A stretch of 64,000 nt of DNA from JAJXWB01 sp965246795 (GCA_965246795.1 CBDFFN010000007.1:124001-188000); one strand, 5' to 3'; positions 1 to 7,900 are shown, counted from the stretch's first letter. Notes: a model not told the origin generated them from the sequence alone. Program-made: numbers and translations.

Positions 1-1
1 A

Positions 2-130
2 GACGCCGCACGAGAACACGAGACGTGGCTGCAAGGACTTGTCGACGGGATTGAGGACTTCTTCGACGGTCTCGACGTGAAGGCGCTCTACGACCGCAAT
101 CTCGTCAGCGGCGTCGTGACGGCGGAATAG
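2..130 (+). CDS. C-terminal fragment of an unidentified protein
   Basis: An open frame enters from the left edge and ends at TAG 128-130. The visible 42 residues are acidic (DAREHETW, EDFFDGLDVKALYD, ending GVVTAE) with no diagnostic motif. Codon use resembles the neighbouring genes, so it is probably a real gene end. I do not recognise the family. The stop lies 174 bases before the next start, so the following gene may have its own promoter. Confidence 0.5.
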   Translation, partial: DAAREHETWLQGLVDGIEDFFDGLDVKALYDRNLVSGVVTAE

Positions 131-304
131 TCCCAGTCCCCGCGCTAAGCGTTCTCCCAAAATCCAGCGCCGCCTGTCGGCGATTATGACGAAATGCGTA
201 GGAGTGTCTTGCGCGCACAACGCAGGGACCCGTGTTGACGGCAAAAGCCCTTGGTGTAGGCCTGAACGCAATCATCGATAGTTGGAAACGCTGAGGGAAC
301 GCAC

Positions 305-1291
305 ATGGCCCTGCCAAAGATTTTCGATCGCCTGCGCCTGCCGGCTATCGGCTCGCCACTGTTCATCATCTCCAATCCCGATCTCGTCATCGCGCAATGC
401 AAAGCCGGCGTCGTCGGCTCCTTTCCGTCTCTCAACGCGCGGCCGGGTCCGGTGCTGGAGGACTGGCTGAAGCGCATCGAGGACGAACTCGGCGCCTACG
501 ATGAGGCCAACCCGCATGCGCCGTCGGCGCCCTTCGCCGTCAACCAGATCGTCCACAAGTCGAACGACCGGCTCGATCACGACGTTGAAATGTGCGTGAA
601 ATACAAAGTGCCGATCGTCATCACCTCGCTCGGCGCGCGACCTGAGCTTAACGAAGCGATCCACTCATACGGCGGCATCGTGCTTCATGACGTCATCGAC
701 CAGCGTTTCGCGCATAAGGCGATCGAGAAGGGCGCCGATGGCCTGATCCTCGTTGCGTCAGGCGCAGGCGGCCATGCCGGCACGATCTCGCCCTTCGCTT
801 TCGTGCAGGAAACACGCAGCTGGTTCGATGGGCCGATCGCGCTTTCGGGCTCCATCGCGCATGGCGGCGCCATTCTCGCAGCGCAGGCGATGGGCGCCGA
901 CCTCGCCTATATCGGCTCCGCCTTCATCGCGACGAAGGAAGCCAACGCCACCGACATTCACAAGCAGGCCATCGTCGACGGTGAGGCGAAGGACATCGTC
1001 TATTCGAACCTCTTCACCGGCGTGCACGGCAATTATCTGCGGCCCTCGATTGTGGCGGCGGGGCTCGACCCGGACAATCTGCCTACCTCCGATCCGAGCA
1101 AGATGAGCTTTGGATCCGGCGGTTCGGCGAAGTCGAAAGCCTGGAAAGATATCTGGGGTTCGGGCCAGGGTATTGGCGCGGTAAAGGCGGTCGAGAGCGC
1201 CGGCGATTTCATCGCCCGGCTTGGCCGCGAATACGACGAGGCGCGCGGTCGGCTCGGGCTCGGCCGCCCGCGGGCGATGGCAGCGGAGTAA
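305..1291 (+). CDS. Nitronate monooxygenase family flavoprotein
   Basis: A 328-residue FMN-dependent (beta/alpha)8-barrel protein of the nitronate monooxygenase / 2-nitropropane dioxygenase family. These enzymes oxidise alkyl nitronates such as propionate-3-nitronate; some members act on other substrates. Family features visible are the N-terminal LPAIGSPLFIISNP, the substrate-loop region ASGAGGHAGTISPFAF near residues 150-165, and the phosphate-binding ALSGSIAHGGAILAAQAMGADLAYIGSAF near residues 178-208. The start at 305 is the first ATG of the conserved region; GAGGGAACGCAC upstream gives a plausible ribosome site. It appears monocistronic, and the next gene is convergent. The physiological substrate cannot be read from the sequence. 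Confidence 0.88.
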   Translation: MALPKIFDRLRLPAIGSPLFIISNPDLVIAQCKAGVVGSFPSLNARPGPVLEDWLKRIEDELGAYDEANPHAPSAPFAVNQIVHKSNDRLDHDVEMCVKYKVPIVITSLGARPELNEAIHSYGGIVLHDVIDQRFAHKAIEKGADGLILVASGAGGHAGTISPFAFVQETRSWFDGPIALSGSIAHGGAILAAQAMGADLAYIGSAFIATKEANATDIHKQAIVDGEAKDIVYSNLFTGVHGNYLRPSIVAAGLDPDNLPTSDPSKMSFGSGGSAKSKAWKDIWGSGQGIGAVKAVESAGDFIARLGREYDEARGRLGLGRPRAMAAE

Positions 1292-1330
1292 TCGCCAGCG
1301 AGACTTGCAGGCGCGCATCTAGCTGTCCGA

Positions 1331-2089
1331 CTAAAACAGCGTTTCTTGTTCACGGACCACGCCTTCGCGCGGTTCGGTCTTCACACCGCGGCGGCGTAAC
1401 TCGGTCTGCGCGCTGAAACGCACGTCGATGTCGCGCTCGATCGCGAGGGCGTGCAACACCTCAACGTCCACATCTGCCCACGGCCGTCCGCGGGCCGGTC
1501 CGGATGGTACACGCGGCAGCAGACCGGGTTCGCGGCTCCACGCGATAAGTTGCTCGAGCGAGCTTTCGTTGAGCATGTCGCGCAAGTGATGCGCGGTGAC
1601 ATAGGCATCCGGCGCTGCACGATGCGCCGGCAACCCCGTGTCATGCACGAGACCCTCCGGCATGCGAAGATAGCGCAGCATCTGATTGGAAAAGCGCTGG
1701 AGGTGAGGCCATAGGCGCAGCGCGCATTTCCATGTGCAGATCCAATCGGCCCCGCCGGTCATCGCGGGTCGACAATAACGTTGCTCGAATGCGGCGCGAT
1801 GCGCGGCCAGCGCCGCGACATCCCCCTCCGGTCGCAATACGGATGCGGCGATCTCTCTCCAGAATGGCGCGCCGGCGACATGCGCATCGAGGATGTGATG
1901 CACGGCGATCGTGTCGGGCGACATGGGACGCCCTGGATTTACGAGACGGGCGCCGGGTTCGCCATCGAGATGCCAACGACCATCGGCAAGGCGGCGTACG
2001 TCCTGCCAGCCGATCTCGCAAACATCATCCGCTCCATTCCCGCCGGTCTCGAGGTCGATGACGCGAATGCGAGAAGGGAGCGCTTGCAT
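1331..2089 (-). CDS. DEDDh 3'-5' exonuclease domain protein (DnaQ/RNase T-like)
   Basis: A 252-residue protein with an N-terminal exonuclease fold. The ExoI motif is VIDLETGG near residue 7, ExoII is represented by AAHRAAFEQRY, and ExoIII is HRAAPDAYVTAHHL, the HxAxxDA pattern of DEDDh nucleases. The ExoII Asp is replaced by Glu in FEQ, so activity should be tested. The C-terminal 70 residues contain a conserved-looking tail (EVLHALAIERDIDVRFSAQTEL) outside the nuclease fold. I chose ATG 2089 because the longer frame reaches into tRNA-His. It resembles stand-alone proofreading-like exonucleases of alphaproteobacteria rather than the PolIII epsilon subunit, which is usually shorter. It lies directly downstream of tRNA-His on the same strand. 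Confidence 0.75.
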   Translation of the reverse strand: MQALPSRIRVIDLETGGNGADDVCEIGWQDVRRLADGRWHLDGEPGARLVNPGRPMSPDTIAVHHILDAHVAGAPFWREIAASVLRPEGDVAALAAHRAAFEQRYCRPAMTGGADWICTWKCALRLWPHLQRFSNQMLRYLRMPEGLVHDTGLPAHRAAPDAYVTAHHLRDMLNESSLEQLIAWSREPGLLPRVPSGPARGRPWADVDVEVLHALAIERDIDVRFSAQTELRRRGVKTEPREGVVREQETLF

Positions 2090-2136
2090 GCGCAGGAGAT
2101 AGGAAGACGGAACGCCGCGGCGAGTCGTCGAAGCGC

Positions 2137-2213
2137 TGGTACCGCCAGCCCGGCTCGAACGGGCGACCTCTAGATCCACAATCTAGCGCTCTAACCAACT
2201 GAGCTATGGCGGC
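2137..2213 (-). tRNA. tRNA-His (GTG anticodon), CCA encoded
   Basis: Read on the minus strand, a full cloverleaf runs from GCCGCCA (2213-2207) to TGGCGGT (2147-2141), then A and an encoded CCA. The D arm is AGCTCAGTTGGTTAGAGC. The anticodon stem-loop TAGAT-TGTGGAT-ATCTA region has GTG in the loop. The T arm contains GTTCGAGCC. There is no encoded G-1: position 1 is G, facing T at position 72, with A73. This acceptor is the atypical alphaproteobacterial tRNA-His type. Confidence 0.95.
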
Positions 2214-2260
2214 AAAGCGGTGGCCTCGTCGGCCTATCGCGGTGCGGCGGGTTTTAGAGC

Positions 2261-2303
2261 ATGTCCCGCAGAAGTGGAAGCCGGTTCGGCGTTCAGGACA
2301 TGC
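2261..2303 (+). repeat. Dispersed intergenic element, copy 1
   Basis: A 43-base segment beginning ATGTCCCGCAGAAGTGG and ending TCAGGACATGC. It aligns without gaps to 5477-5519 (opposite strand) and 7836-7878. The ends are mutually complementary (gcatgtcc / ggacatgc), so it can fold as a long hairpin. It resembles the palindromic 'gcatgtcccgcaaaagtggg' elements scattered through Rhizobiales genomes; that comparison is from memory. Confidence 0.65.
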
Positions 2304-2310
2304 GGCGCAA

Positions 2311-2357
2311 GAGCATGTCCCGCCAAGGGGAAGCCAGAGGCGGCGCGGCGTTCGCGC
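2311..2357 (+). repeat. Dispersed intergenic element, degenerate adjacent copy
   Basis: Starts GAGCATGTCCCGCCAAGGGG, repeating the first half of the 2261-2303 copy 54 bases away. The second half has drifted and has lost the terminal GGACATGC. It sits between tRNA-His and the MBL hydrolase gene and is probably a decayed copy. Confidence 0.45.
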
Positions 2358-2405
2358 AAACGGTCCCCTCACGCTAATCTCCGGCAAAACGGCGGGAGGT
2401 CGCGC

Positions 2406-3293
2406 ATGGCGAAATCGTTCAACGTCGGCGCGACGCGCGTCGACCGCATCCTCGAAAGCGAGGGGCCCTTCCTCGATATCCCCACGCTGTTTCCGCAAAT
2501 GCCCGCGGACGAAGTCGAGCGCCAGCGCCCGATTCTAGAGGCGATGGGCGCGCTGGTGCCCGGCACGAAGATGCTCGTGCTGGCCGTGCAGTCGTATCTC
2601 ATACGGACACCGAACAGGACCGTCCTGATCGATACCTGCGGCGGCAACGACAAAACGTTTCCGCGCCTGCCGATGTGGCACCAGCGGAAGAGCGCGACCT
2701 ACATGAATGCGCTGCACGCGGTTGGCGTCTCGCCCGCCGACATCGATCTCGTGCTCTGCACGCATCTGCATGTCGACCATGTCGGTTGGAACACACAGCT
2801 GCTCGACGGCCGCTGGGTGCCGACCTTCCCGAACGCGCGCTACCTCTTCGGCCGCACCGAATATGCGCATTGGGAGGCCGAGAACCTGAAGGCAGAGAAT
2901 CCAGTCTTCAACGAAAGCGTGCTTCCGGTGGTCGAGGCGGGCCGCGTGGACTTCGTCGAGTCCGATGCCGCGATCGACGAACAGATGCGTCTGATGCCGA
3001 CGCCTGGCCACACGCCCGGCCATATCGCGATGCTGCTCGGCAAGGGACAAGGATCGGGCGACGGCGAGGCGATGTTCACAGGCGACATCTTTCATTCGCC
3101 GCTGCAGATGGCCCGCCCCGACCTGTCACCGATGTTCGATCTTGATCCGGTCCTCGCGGCGCAGACACGACGCAGCGCACTCGAATTGATGTGCGATCGG
3201 AACATGCTCTGCTGCACGGCGCATTTCCCGTCGCCATCCGTGTTCCGCATCGCGCGCGCCGGCTCGGGCTTTTCCTGCGAGCCGGCGTCGTGA
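2406..3293 (+). CDS. Metallo-beta-lactamase-fold metallohydrolase
   Basis: A 295-residue MBL-fold hydrolase. The first zinc motif is THLHVDH (H120, H122, D124, H125). Later ligands are in PTPGHTPGHI, FTGDIFHSP and the terminal AHFPSP. The layout matches quorum-lactonase/YtnP-like and other small-molecule MBL hydrolases without singling out a substrate. ATG 2406 follows GGCGGGAGGTCGCGC, which supplies a good ribosome site; the frame is open further upstream but runs into the repeat region. Its stop overlaps the GTG start of aroE (GTGA), so the two are probably translationally coupled. No signal peptide is seen, so it should be cytoplasmic. Confidence 0.82.
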   Translation: MAKSFNVGATRVDRILESEGPFLDIPTLFPQMPADEVERQRPILEAMGALVPGTKMLVLAVQSYLIRTPNRTVLIDTCGGNDKTFPRLPMWHQRKSATYMNALHAVGVSPADIDLVLCTHLHVDHVGWNTQLLDGRWVPTFPNARYLFGRTEYAHWEAENLKAENPVFNESVLPVVEAGRVDFVESDAAIDEQMRLMPTPGHTPGHIAMLLGKGQGSGDGEAMFTGDIFHSPLQMARPDLSPMFDLDPVLAAQTRRSALELMCDRNMLCCTAHFPSPSVFRIARAGSGFSCEPAS

Positions 3294-4144
3294 GCGCGCC
3301 CGATCCTGCGCGCTTTCGGCTTGCGGGTGTGATGGGCTGGCCGATCGCGCATTCCCGCTCGCCGCTGATCCACAATCATTGGCTTGCCGAGCGCAATATG
3401 CCCGGCGCCTATGTGCCGCTCGCCGTGCCGCCGGAGAAGCTAGAGCGCGCCTTACGTGCTTTGCATCCGCTCGGCTTCGCCGGCGTCAATCTCACCATTC
3501 CGCACAAGACGGCCGCCTGTTCGATCGTCGACCGTCTCGATCACGCAGCGCGTGCGATCGGCGCCGTCAACACGATCGTCGTTGGCGAGGATGGCGAACT
3601 CGACGGTCGCAACACCGATGCGTTCGGCTTCATCGAATCGGTGCGCGAGGCACAACCGAACATCGATTTTTCGCGCGGCGATGCGGTTGTCATAGGCGCG
3701 GGCGGTGCCGCGCGCGCGATCGTCTTTGGGCTGCTCGAAGCGAAAGTGCCAAGGATACGAATCGTCAACCGGACCATCGCGCGCTCGCAATCGCTGGCAC
3801 GCGATTTCAGCCGCCGAGTCGAAGTCGTGCCGTGGACGTCACGCGGCGACACGCTCGCCGACGCAAGCCTTGTCGTGCAGACGACAGCGCTTGGAATGCA
3901 GGGACAGCCGCCGCTCGATCTTGATCTGTCAAAACTCCCTCACGAATGCGTCGTCTGCGACATCGTCTACACGCCGCGTCGCACAAAATTCATCGACGAT
4001 GCCGCAGCGCGTGGCAATCCCGTTGTCGAGGGGCTCGGCATGTTGCTGCATCAGGCGCGACCGGCATTTGGCGCGTGGTTTGGCGATGTGCCGAAGGTCG
4101 GACCCGACCTGCAGGCGAAGCTCGATCTATCGCTACCGCGTTAG
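3290..4144 (+). CDS. aroE: Shikimate dehydrogenase (NADP+)
   Basis: A 284-residue protein that reduces 3-dehydroshikimate to shikimate in aromatic amino acid synthesis. Visible motifs are the substrate-binding GWPIAHSRSPLIHN, the catalytic Lys and surroundings in NLTIPHKTAA, the conserved Asp in NTDAFGF, the nucleotide-binding GAGGAARAIVFGL, and the C-terminal EGLGMLLHQARPAFGAWFG. The GTG at 3290 overlaps the stop of the MBL hydrolase gene and places the conserved N-terminus correctly; earlier in-frame ATGs would lie inside that gene. Length is normal for AroE. Confidence 0.93.
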   Translation: MSAPDPARFRLAGVMGWPIAHSRSPLIHNHWLAERNMPGAYVPLAVPPEKLERALRALHPLGFAGVNLTIPHKTAACSIVDRLDHAARAIGAVNTIVVGEDGELDGRNTDAFGFIESVREAQPNIDFSRGDAVVIGAGGAARAIVFGLLEAKVPRIRIVNRTIARSQSLARDFSRRVEVVPWTSRGDTLADASLVVQTTALGMQGQPPLDLDLSKLPHECVVCDIVYTPRRTKFIDDAAARGNPVVEGLGMLLHQARPAFGAWFGDVPKVGPDLQAKLDLSLPR

Positions 4145-4234
4145 ACGGACTTCAAAGCGGAACCAGAGCCAAGCGTCAGCGTTGCCGTGCCAATCGCGTC
4201 ATGAATCGTGACGTGCAATCACGGGAGAACAACA

Positions 4235-4318
4235 ATGGGTCTCGGCAAAGGTGGACTTCTCTGGCTGCTCGGCATTCCCCTGCCGATCGTCATACTGTTG
4301 ATGATCTTCTGGCGCTAA
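4235..4318 (+). CDS. 27-residue single-span membrane peptide
   Basis: ATG 4235 opens a 27-codon frame beginning MGLGKGGLLWLL and ending ILLMIFWR before TAA 4316-4318. It is preceded by ACGGGAGAACAACA, a strong ribosome-binding sequence at correct spacing. The peptide is almost entirely one hydrophobic helix with a Gly-rich start, a central Pro-Leu-Pro, and a C-terminal Arg. It resembles tiny inner-membrane peptides often left unannotated in proteobacteria. Function is unknown. It lies 90 bases after aroE and converges on the polyprenyl synthase gene. Confidence 0.6.
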   Translation: MGLGKGGLLWLLGIPLPIVILLMIFWR

Positions 4319-4336
4319 GGACGCGAATTCTTTGAA

Positions 4337-5350
4337 CTAGTGCGCGCGGCCGATGCAGAATTCGACAGTATCGAGTAGCGCGCTCTTCCAGTCCGACGCG
4401 GGAAAGATTTCGAGTGCATCCCGCGCCATCGCACCATAGTGACGTGCGCGCTCGATCGTATCTTCGAGCGCGCGATGTTTCTTCATCATCGCGCGCGCCT
4501 GCTCGAGATCGGCGTCTGTCGCCTCGCCCTTCTCTAGCGTGCGCTGCCAGAAGGCGCGTTCTGGTTCCGAACCGCGCCGAAACGATAGCACGACCGGCAA
4601 CGTGATCTTCCCTTCGCGAAAATCGTCGCCGACATTCTTCCCGAGCTTTGCGGATGTGCCGCCGTAATCAAGCGCATCGTCGATAAGCTGGAATGCGATT
4701 CCAAGATTGGTGCCGTAGCTGCGCGCAGCGGCGATATCGGCCTTGCTCGCGTTGGCGAGAATCGTCCCGACCTCGCAAGCCGCCGCGAACAACGCCGCGG
4801 TTTTGGCGCGGATGACGGCGAGATAAGCGTCTTCCGTGGTCGTCGTGTCTTTCGCCGCGGCAAGCTGCATCACTTCGCCCTCCGCAATCACGGTCGCCGC
4901 GGCGGACAGCACTTCGAGAGCCTGCAACGAGCCGACTTCGACCATCATGCGGAAGGCTTGGCCGAGCAGGAAGTCGCCGACGAGCACGCTCGCCTCGTTG
5001 CCCCACAGCATACGTGCCGCAAGCTTGCCGCGCCGCATATCGCTCTCGTCGACGACGTCGTCGTGCAGCAGGGTTGCCGTGTGCATGAACTCGACGGCGG
5101 CAGCGAGCTTGATATGCCCGTCGCCGCGATAGCCCGCGAGACCCGCTGTGGCCAAGGTCAGCATCGGCCGCAGCCGCTTGCCACCGGACGAGATGAGGTG
5201 GTTCGCGACCTCGGGGATCATCGCGACGTCCGAGCCCGTGCGCGACAGGATCGTCGTGTTCACGCGCGCCATATCGGGCGCGGCGAGCGCCACCAGCGCC
5301 TCGATCTTTTCGGCTCGCGCCTTGTCTTCCAGTGAAACGACGACGCCCAC
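4337..5350 (-). CDS. ispB: Long-chain polyprenyl diphosphate synthase (ubiquinone tail)
   Basis: A 337-residue trans-isoprenyl diphosphate synthase that elongates farnesyl diphosphate to the long tail attached to ubiquinone. The two aspartate-rich motifs are LLHDDVVDESD and QLIDDALDYGG; the isopentenyl diphosphate site is GGKRLRP. Small or Val residues before the first Asp-rich motif fit a long-chain (C40-C50) enzyme, but exact chain length cannot be read. I chose GTG 5350 because ACGGAG lies 8 bases upstream and the product then starts VGVVVSLED, like rhizobial homologues as I recall them. Upstream in-frame codons are shadow sequence over ubiK. The gene follows ubiK on the same strand, and both serve ubiquinone biosynthesis. 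Confidence 0.88.
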   Translation of the reverse strand: MGVVVSLEDKARAEKIEALVALAAPDMARVNTTILSRTGSDVAMIPEVANHLISSGGKRLRPMLTLATAGLAGYRGDGHIKLAAAVEFMHTATLLHDDVVDESDMRRGKLAARMLWGNEASVLVGDFLLGQAFRMMVEVGSLQALEVLSAAATVIAEGEVMQLAAAKDTTTTEDAYLAVIRAKTAALFAAACEVGTILANASKADIAAARSYGTNLGIAFQLIDDALDYGGTSAKLGKNVGDDFREGKITLPVVLSFRRGSEPERAFWQRTLEKGEATDADLEQARAMMKKHRALEDTIERARHYGAMARDALEIFPASDWKSALLDTVEFCIGRAH

Positions 5351-5476
5351 GGATAACTCCGTCACTCCGATACGCCCCTTCTCTAAAGCGGGACGTGCCG
5401 AAACGGAATGACGGCGCGCTCCCCGATCGCGGGCTTCACGCGATCGAAGAGGGTTCGCGCCAAACGAAACATTTGC

Positions 5477-5519
5477 GCATGTCCTTGATCGCAAAAGCCT
5501 AACAACTTTTGCGGAACAT
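5477..5519 (-). repeat. Dispersed intergenic element, copy 2 (inverted)
   Basis: On the minus strand it reads ATGTTCCGCAAAAGTTGTTA and ends AAGGACATGC, aligning without gaps over 43 bases to 7836-7878 (about ten differences). It contains a perfect 8-bp inverted repeat, CGCAAAAG (5490-5497) and CTTTTGCG (5506-5513). It begins 2 bases after the ubiK stop. There is no T run, so it is not a classical terminator, but it could block transcription or protect the 3' end. Confidence 0.65.
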
Positions 5520-5520
5520 A

Positions 5521-5814
5521 CTAAAGCGGCGATGCGCCCCCGACCGGCCCCTGCGACGTGCTGCCGCTGCCGGCCTTTGCCTCCAGGTCCGCTATCCGCC
5601 GCGCCAGCGCGTCGGCCTCGGCGCGTGCCTTGGCCGCCATCTCCTTCACAGCCTCGAATTCCTCGCGCGTGACCACGTCCATCGTCGAGAGCAAGCGGTC
5701 GAGCTGGCTCCGGATCAGCGTGTCGATCTCCTTGCGAACCCCGCCCGCGATGCCGGCGGCATCGTTGAAGAGGCGCGAAAGATCGTCGGCGAGGCGGGAT
5801 TTGGTTTCGGGCAT
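5521..5814 (-). CDS. ubiK: UbiK-family ubiquinone biosynthesis accessory factor (BMFP/YqiC)
   Basis: A 97-residue protein with the N-terminal amphipathic region LADDLSRLFNDAAGIAGGVRKEI and a C-terminal coiled coil (residues about 50-85, EEFEAVKEMAAKARAEADAL...IADLEAK), the hallmark of the BMFP/YqiC family. In Escherichia coli UbiK works with UbiJ as a lipid-binding scaffold for the Ubi hydroxylase complex. ATG 5814 was chosen because homology begins at PETKSRLADDL; the longer upstream frame overlaps the lgt leader. It lies divergent from lgt and upstream of the polyprenyl diphosphate synthase gene. Confidence 0.85.
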   Translation of the reverse strand: MPETKSRLADDLSRLFNDAAGIAGGVRKEIDTLIRSQLDRLLSTMDVVTREEFEAVKEMAAKARAEADALARRIADLEAKAGSGSTSQGPVGGASPL

Positions 5815-5930
5815 TTGGACGCTCCAGACAGCTCGTAGGGCAAGATGGGGTGACATGCGCCGGTTGCGAAGAGGGTTGACCCTCGCGAGCCATCGCCGCA
5901 CACCCCGCGGCAAGCCGCCAGGGGATCGCG

Positions 5931-6761
5931 ATGCCCTTTTTCGTCATTCCCTTTCCTGTGATCGATCCGGTCCTCGTCAACATTGGGCCGGTGCCGATCC
6001 GCTGGTACGCGCTCGCCTATATCGCGGGCCTTGCTGGCGGCTGGTGGCTTGCGCGCGTGCTTGTGCAACGCACGTCGCTTTGGGGCGGCGTACCGCGGCC
6101 GACGCCGTTGGAGCTCGACGACCTGTTGCTTTACTGCGCGCTCGGCACGGTGGTCGGCGGGCGCCTGTTCAATGTGCTCTTCTACGGGCTCGATTATTAC
6201 ATCGCGCATCCCGCCGAGATCCTTGCCGTGTGGAACGGCGGCATGGCCTTTCACGGTGGCCTGCTTGGCGTCGCCGCAGCCTGCGTCTTCTTTGCGCGCC
6301 AGCGCGGCTATCCGGTCCTCGCCATCGGCGATCTCGTCTCGACCGTCGCGCCGATCGGGCTGTTTTTCGGCCGCGTTGCGAACTTCATCAAACCGGAGCT
6401 TTGGGGCCGGCCGACGGATGTTCCGTGGGCAATGGTCTTTCCCGGCGCCGGTTCGCTGCCGCGCCATCCGAGTCAACTCTACGAAGCCGGTCTCGAAGGT
6501 GTGGCGTTGTTTGCGCTTCTGATGGTGCTCGTTTTGCGTGGACAATACCGGCGGCCGGGGCTGGTCTTCGGCACGCTTCTCGTCGGCTATGCCGTCGCGC
6601 GCATCATCTGCGAATTTTTCCGCGAGCCCGATCCTGACCTTGAAGCACTGGCGAATGGCCTTACGATGGGCATGGTTCTGTCCGTGCCCCTGATTATCGT
6701 CGGTCTCGTGCTGATCGTCCGCGCGGTGCGGCGTCCTGCCGTGAGCAGCGCAGCGCCGTGA
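5931..6761 (+). CDS. lgt: Prolipoprotein diacylglyceryl transferase
   Basis: A 276-residue inner-membrane enzyme that moves diacylglyceryl from phosphatidylglycerol to the lipobox Cys of prolipoproteins. About seven membrane segments are visible. Key motifs are RWYALAYIAG, GGRLFNVLFY, the conserved His region MAFHGGLLG, the Lgt signature GRVANFIKPELWGRPT, and HPSQLYEA. The signature has Lys where many homologues have Asn (NFIN). It overlaps the following methyltransferase gene by GTGA and starts an lgt-methyltransferase-pgeF unit. Confidence 0.94.
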   Translation: MPFFVIPFPVIDPVLVNIGPVPIRWYALAYIAGLAGGWWLARVLVQRTSLWGGVPRPTPLELDDLLLYCALGTVVGGRLFNVLFYGLDYYIAHPAEILAVWNGGMAFHGGLLGVAAACVFFARQRGYPVLAIGDLVSTVAPIGLFFGRVANFIKPELWGRPTDVPWAMVFPGAGSLPRHPSQLYEAGLEGVALFALLMVLVLRGQYRRPGLVFGTLLVGYAVARIICEFFREPDPDLEALANGLTMGMVLSVPLIIVGLVLIVRAVRRPAVSSAAP

Positions 6762-7846
6762 GCGAACTGGAAACCTTGTTTCGCGATCTGATCGCGAGCG
6801 AGGGACCGATCTCGCTCGAGCGCTACATGGCGCTGGCCAATGGCCATCCCACGCTCGGCTATTACTCGTCACGCGATCCCTTCGGTGTCTCTGGCGATTT
6901 CACCACCGCGCCGGAAATCAGCCAGATGTTTGGCGAGTTGATCGGGCTTTGGGCCGCAGAGGGATGGCGCACCTGCGGGTCGCCATCGCCGGTGCATCTC
7001 GTCGAACTCGGACCCGGTCGCGGCACCATGATGCGCGACGTTTTACGCGCTGCCCGAGTGGCAACAGACTTCGCCGCTGCCGTGCAGGTGCATCTCGTCG
7101 AGGCAAGCACGGTGCTGACAGCGCGCCAACGCGAAACACTGTTCGACTGCGGACACGACGTGACATGGCACACGATGCTGGACACGCTGCCCGAAGGCCC
7201 GGCGATCATCCTCGCGAACGAGTTCTTCGATGCGCTCCCCGTGCGGCACTACGTCAAGTCGGCGGAAGGCTGGCGCGAGCGGCTGATCGGCATGTCCGAC
7301 GACGATGCGCTCGTTTGGGGACTAGCGAAACAGACCGAGGACGGGCTGACCGCTGTCGCCGACAACGGCGCGATCCTCGAGGTCGGCGCTATCGCCGCGC
7401 AGATGGTGGATGCGCTTGCCGCGCGCATCGTGCGGCACGGCGGCTTGCTGCTCGCGATCGATTACGGGCACGACGCGACATCGCTCGGCGAAACTCTGCA
7501 GGCGGTGAGAAAGCATCGCCATGTTGATCCGTTGAAACATCCCGGCGAAGCGGACCTTACGGTCCATGTCGATTTCGCGGCACTGGCGCGCGCCGCGAAA
7601 GCTGCGGGAGCGGGGTTTCAAGGTCCGGTGACGCAGAAGTTCTTTCTGGAGCAGCTCGGCATTCGCGCACGCGCGGGCGTGCTGTCGAAACGCGCCGGCC
7701 TGGCGGATGTGCAGACGATTGCAACCGCGCTCAATCGGCTGACGAGCGATGCGACGCCGACCGACATGGGGCAATTATTCAAGGTGCTTTGCGTGACAAA
7801 GACGGGAACACCGGAGCTCGCTGGATTTGTTGCGCATGTCCCGTAA
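6758..7846 (+). CDS. MidA/NDUFAF7-family SAM-dependent methyltransferase
   Basis: A 362-residue class I methyltransferase of the MidA/NDUFAF7 family. The family signature DFTTAPEISQMFGELIG is near residues 47-63, the SAM-binding motif is ELGPGRGTMMRD, and NEFFDALPV follows. The mitochondrial homologue NDUFAF7 methylates an arginine of complex I subunit NDUFS2, and a role in NADH dehydrogenase assembly is a reasonable inference here. The GTG start overlaps the lgt stop. The last three codons (His-Val-Pro-stop, 7835-7846) fall inside a dispersed repeat copy, which therefore supplies the stop codon. Confidence 0.85.
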   Translation: MSELETLFRDLIASEGPISLERYMALANGHPTLGYYSSRDPFGVSGDFTTAPEISQMFGELIGLWAAEGWRTCGSPSPVHLVELGPGRGTMMRDVLRAARVATDFAAAVQVHLVEASTVLTARQRETLFDCGHDVTWHTMLDTLPEGPAIILANEFFDALPVRHYVKSAEGWRERLIGMSDDDALVWGLAKQTEDGLTAVADNGAILEVGAIAAQMVDALAARIVRHGGLLLAIDYGHDATSLGETLQAVRKHRHVDPLKHPGEADLTVHVDFAALARAAKAAGAGFQGPVTQKFFLEQLGIRARAGVLSKRAGLADVQTIATALNRLTSDATPTDMGQLFKVLCVTKTGTPELAGFVAHVP

Positions 7847-7878
7847 AAGTTGTCAGACGTTCGCGATGAAGGACTTGC
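7836..7878 (+). repeat. Dispersed intergenic element, copy 3
   Basis: Begins ATGTCCCGTAAAAGTTGTCA and ends AAGGACTTGC, colinear over 43 bases with copy 2. It overlaps the stop codon (TAA) of the MidA-type methyltransferase gene and fills the gap before pgeF. It lies within a co-directional gene group, so it would be transcribed. Confidence 0.65.
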
Positions 7879-7900
7879 GCCAATACATCGAAGTCGCGGA

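Noticed and set aside
5490..5513. Rho-independent terminator after ubiK
   Set aside because: The 8-bp hairpin is not followed by a T run and is part of a dispersed repeat family.
5351..5983. Long N-terminal extension of the polyprenyl synthase
   Set aside because: The extension runs antisense-free over ubiK in another frame, has low-complexity Arg-rich content, and homology starts at 5350.
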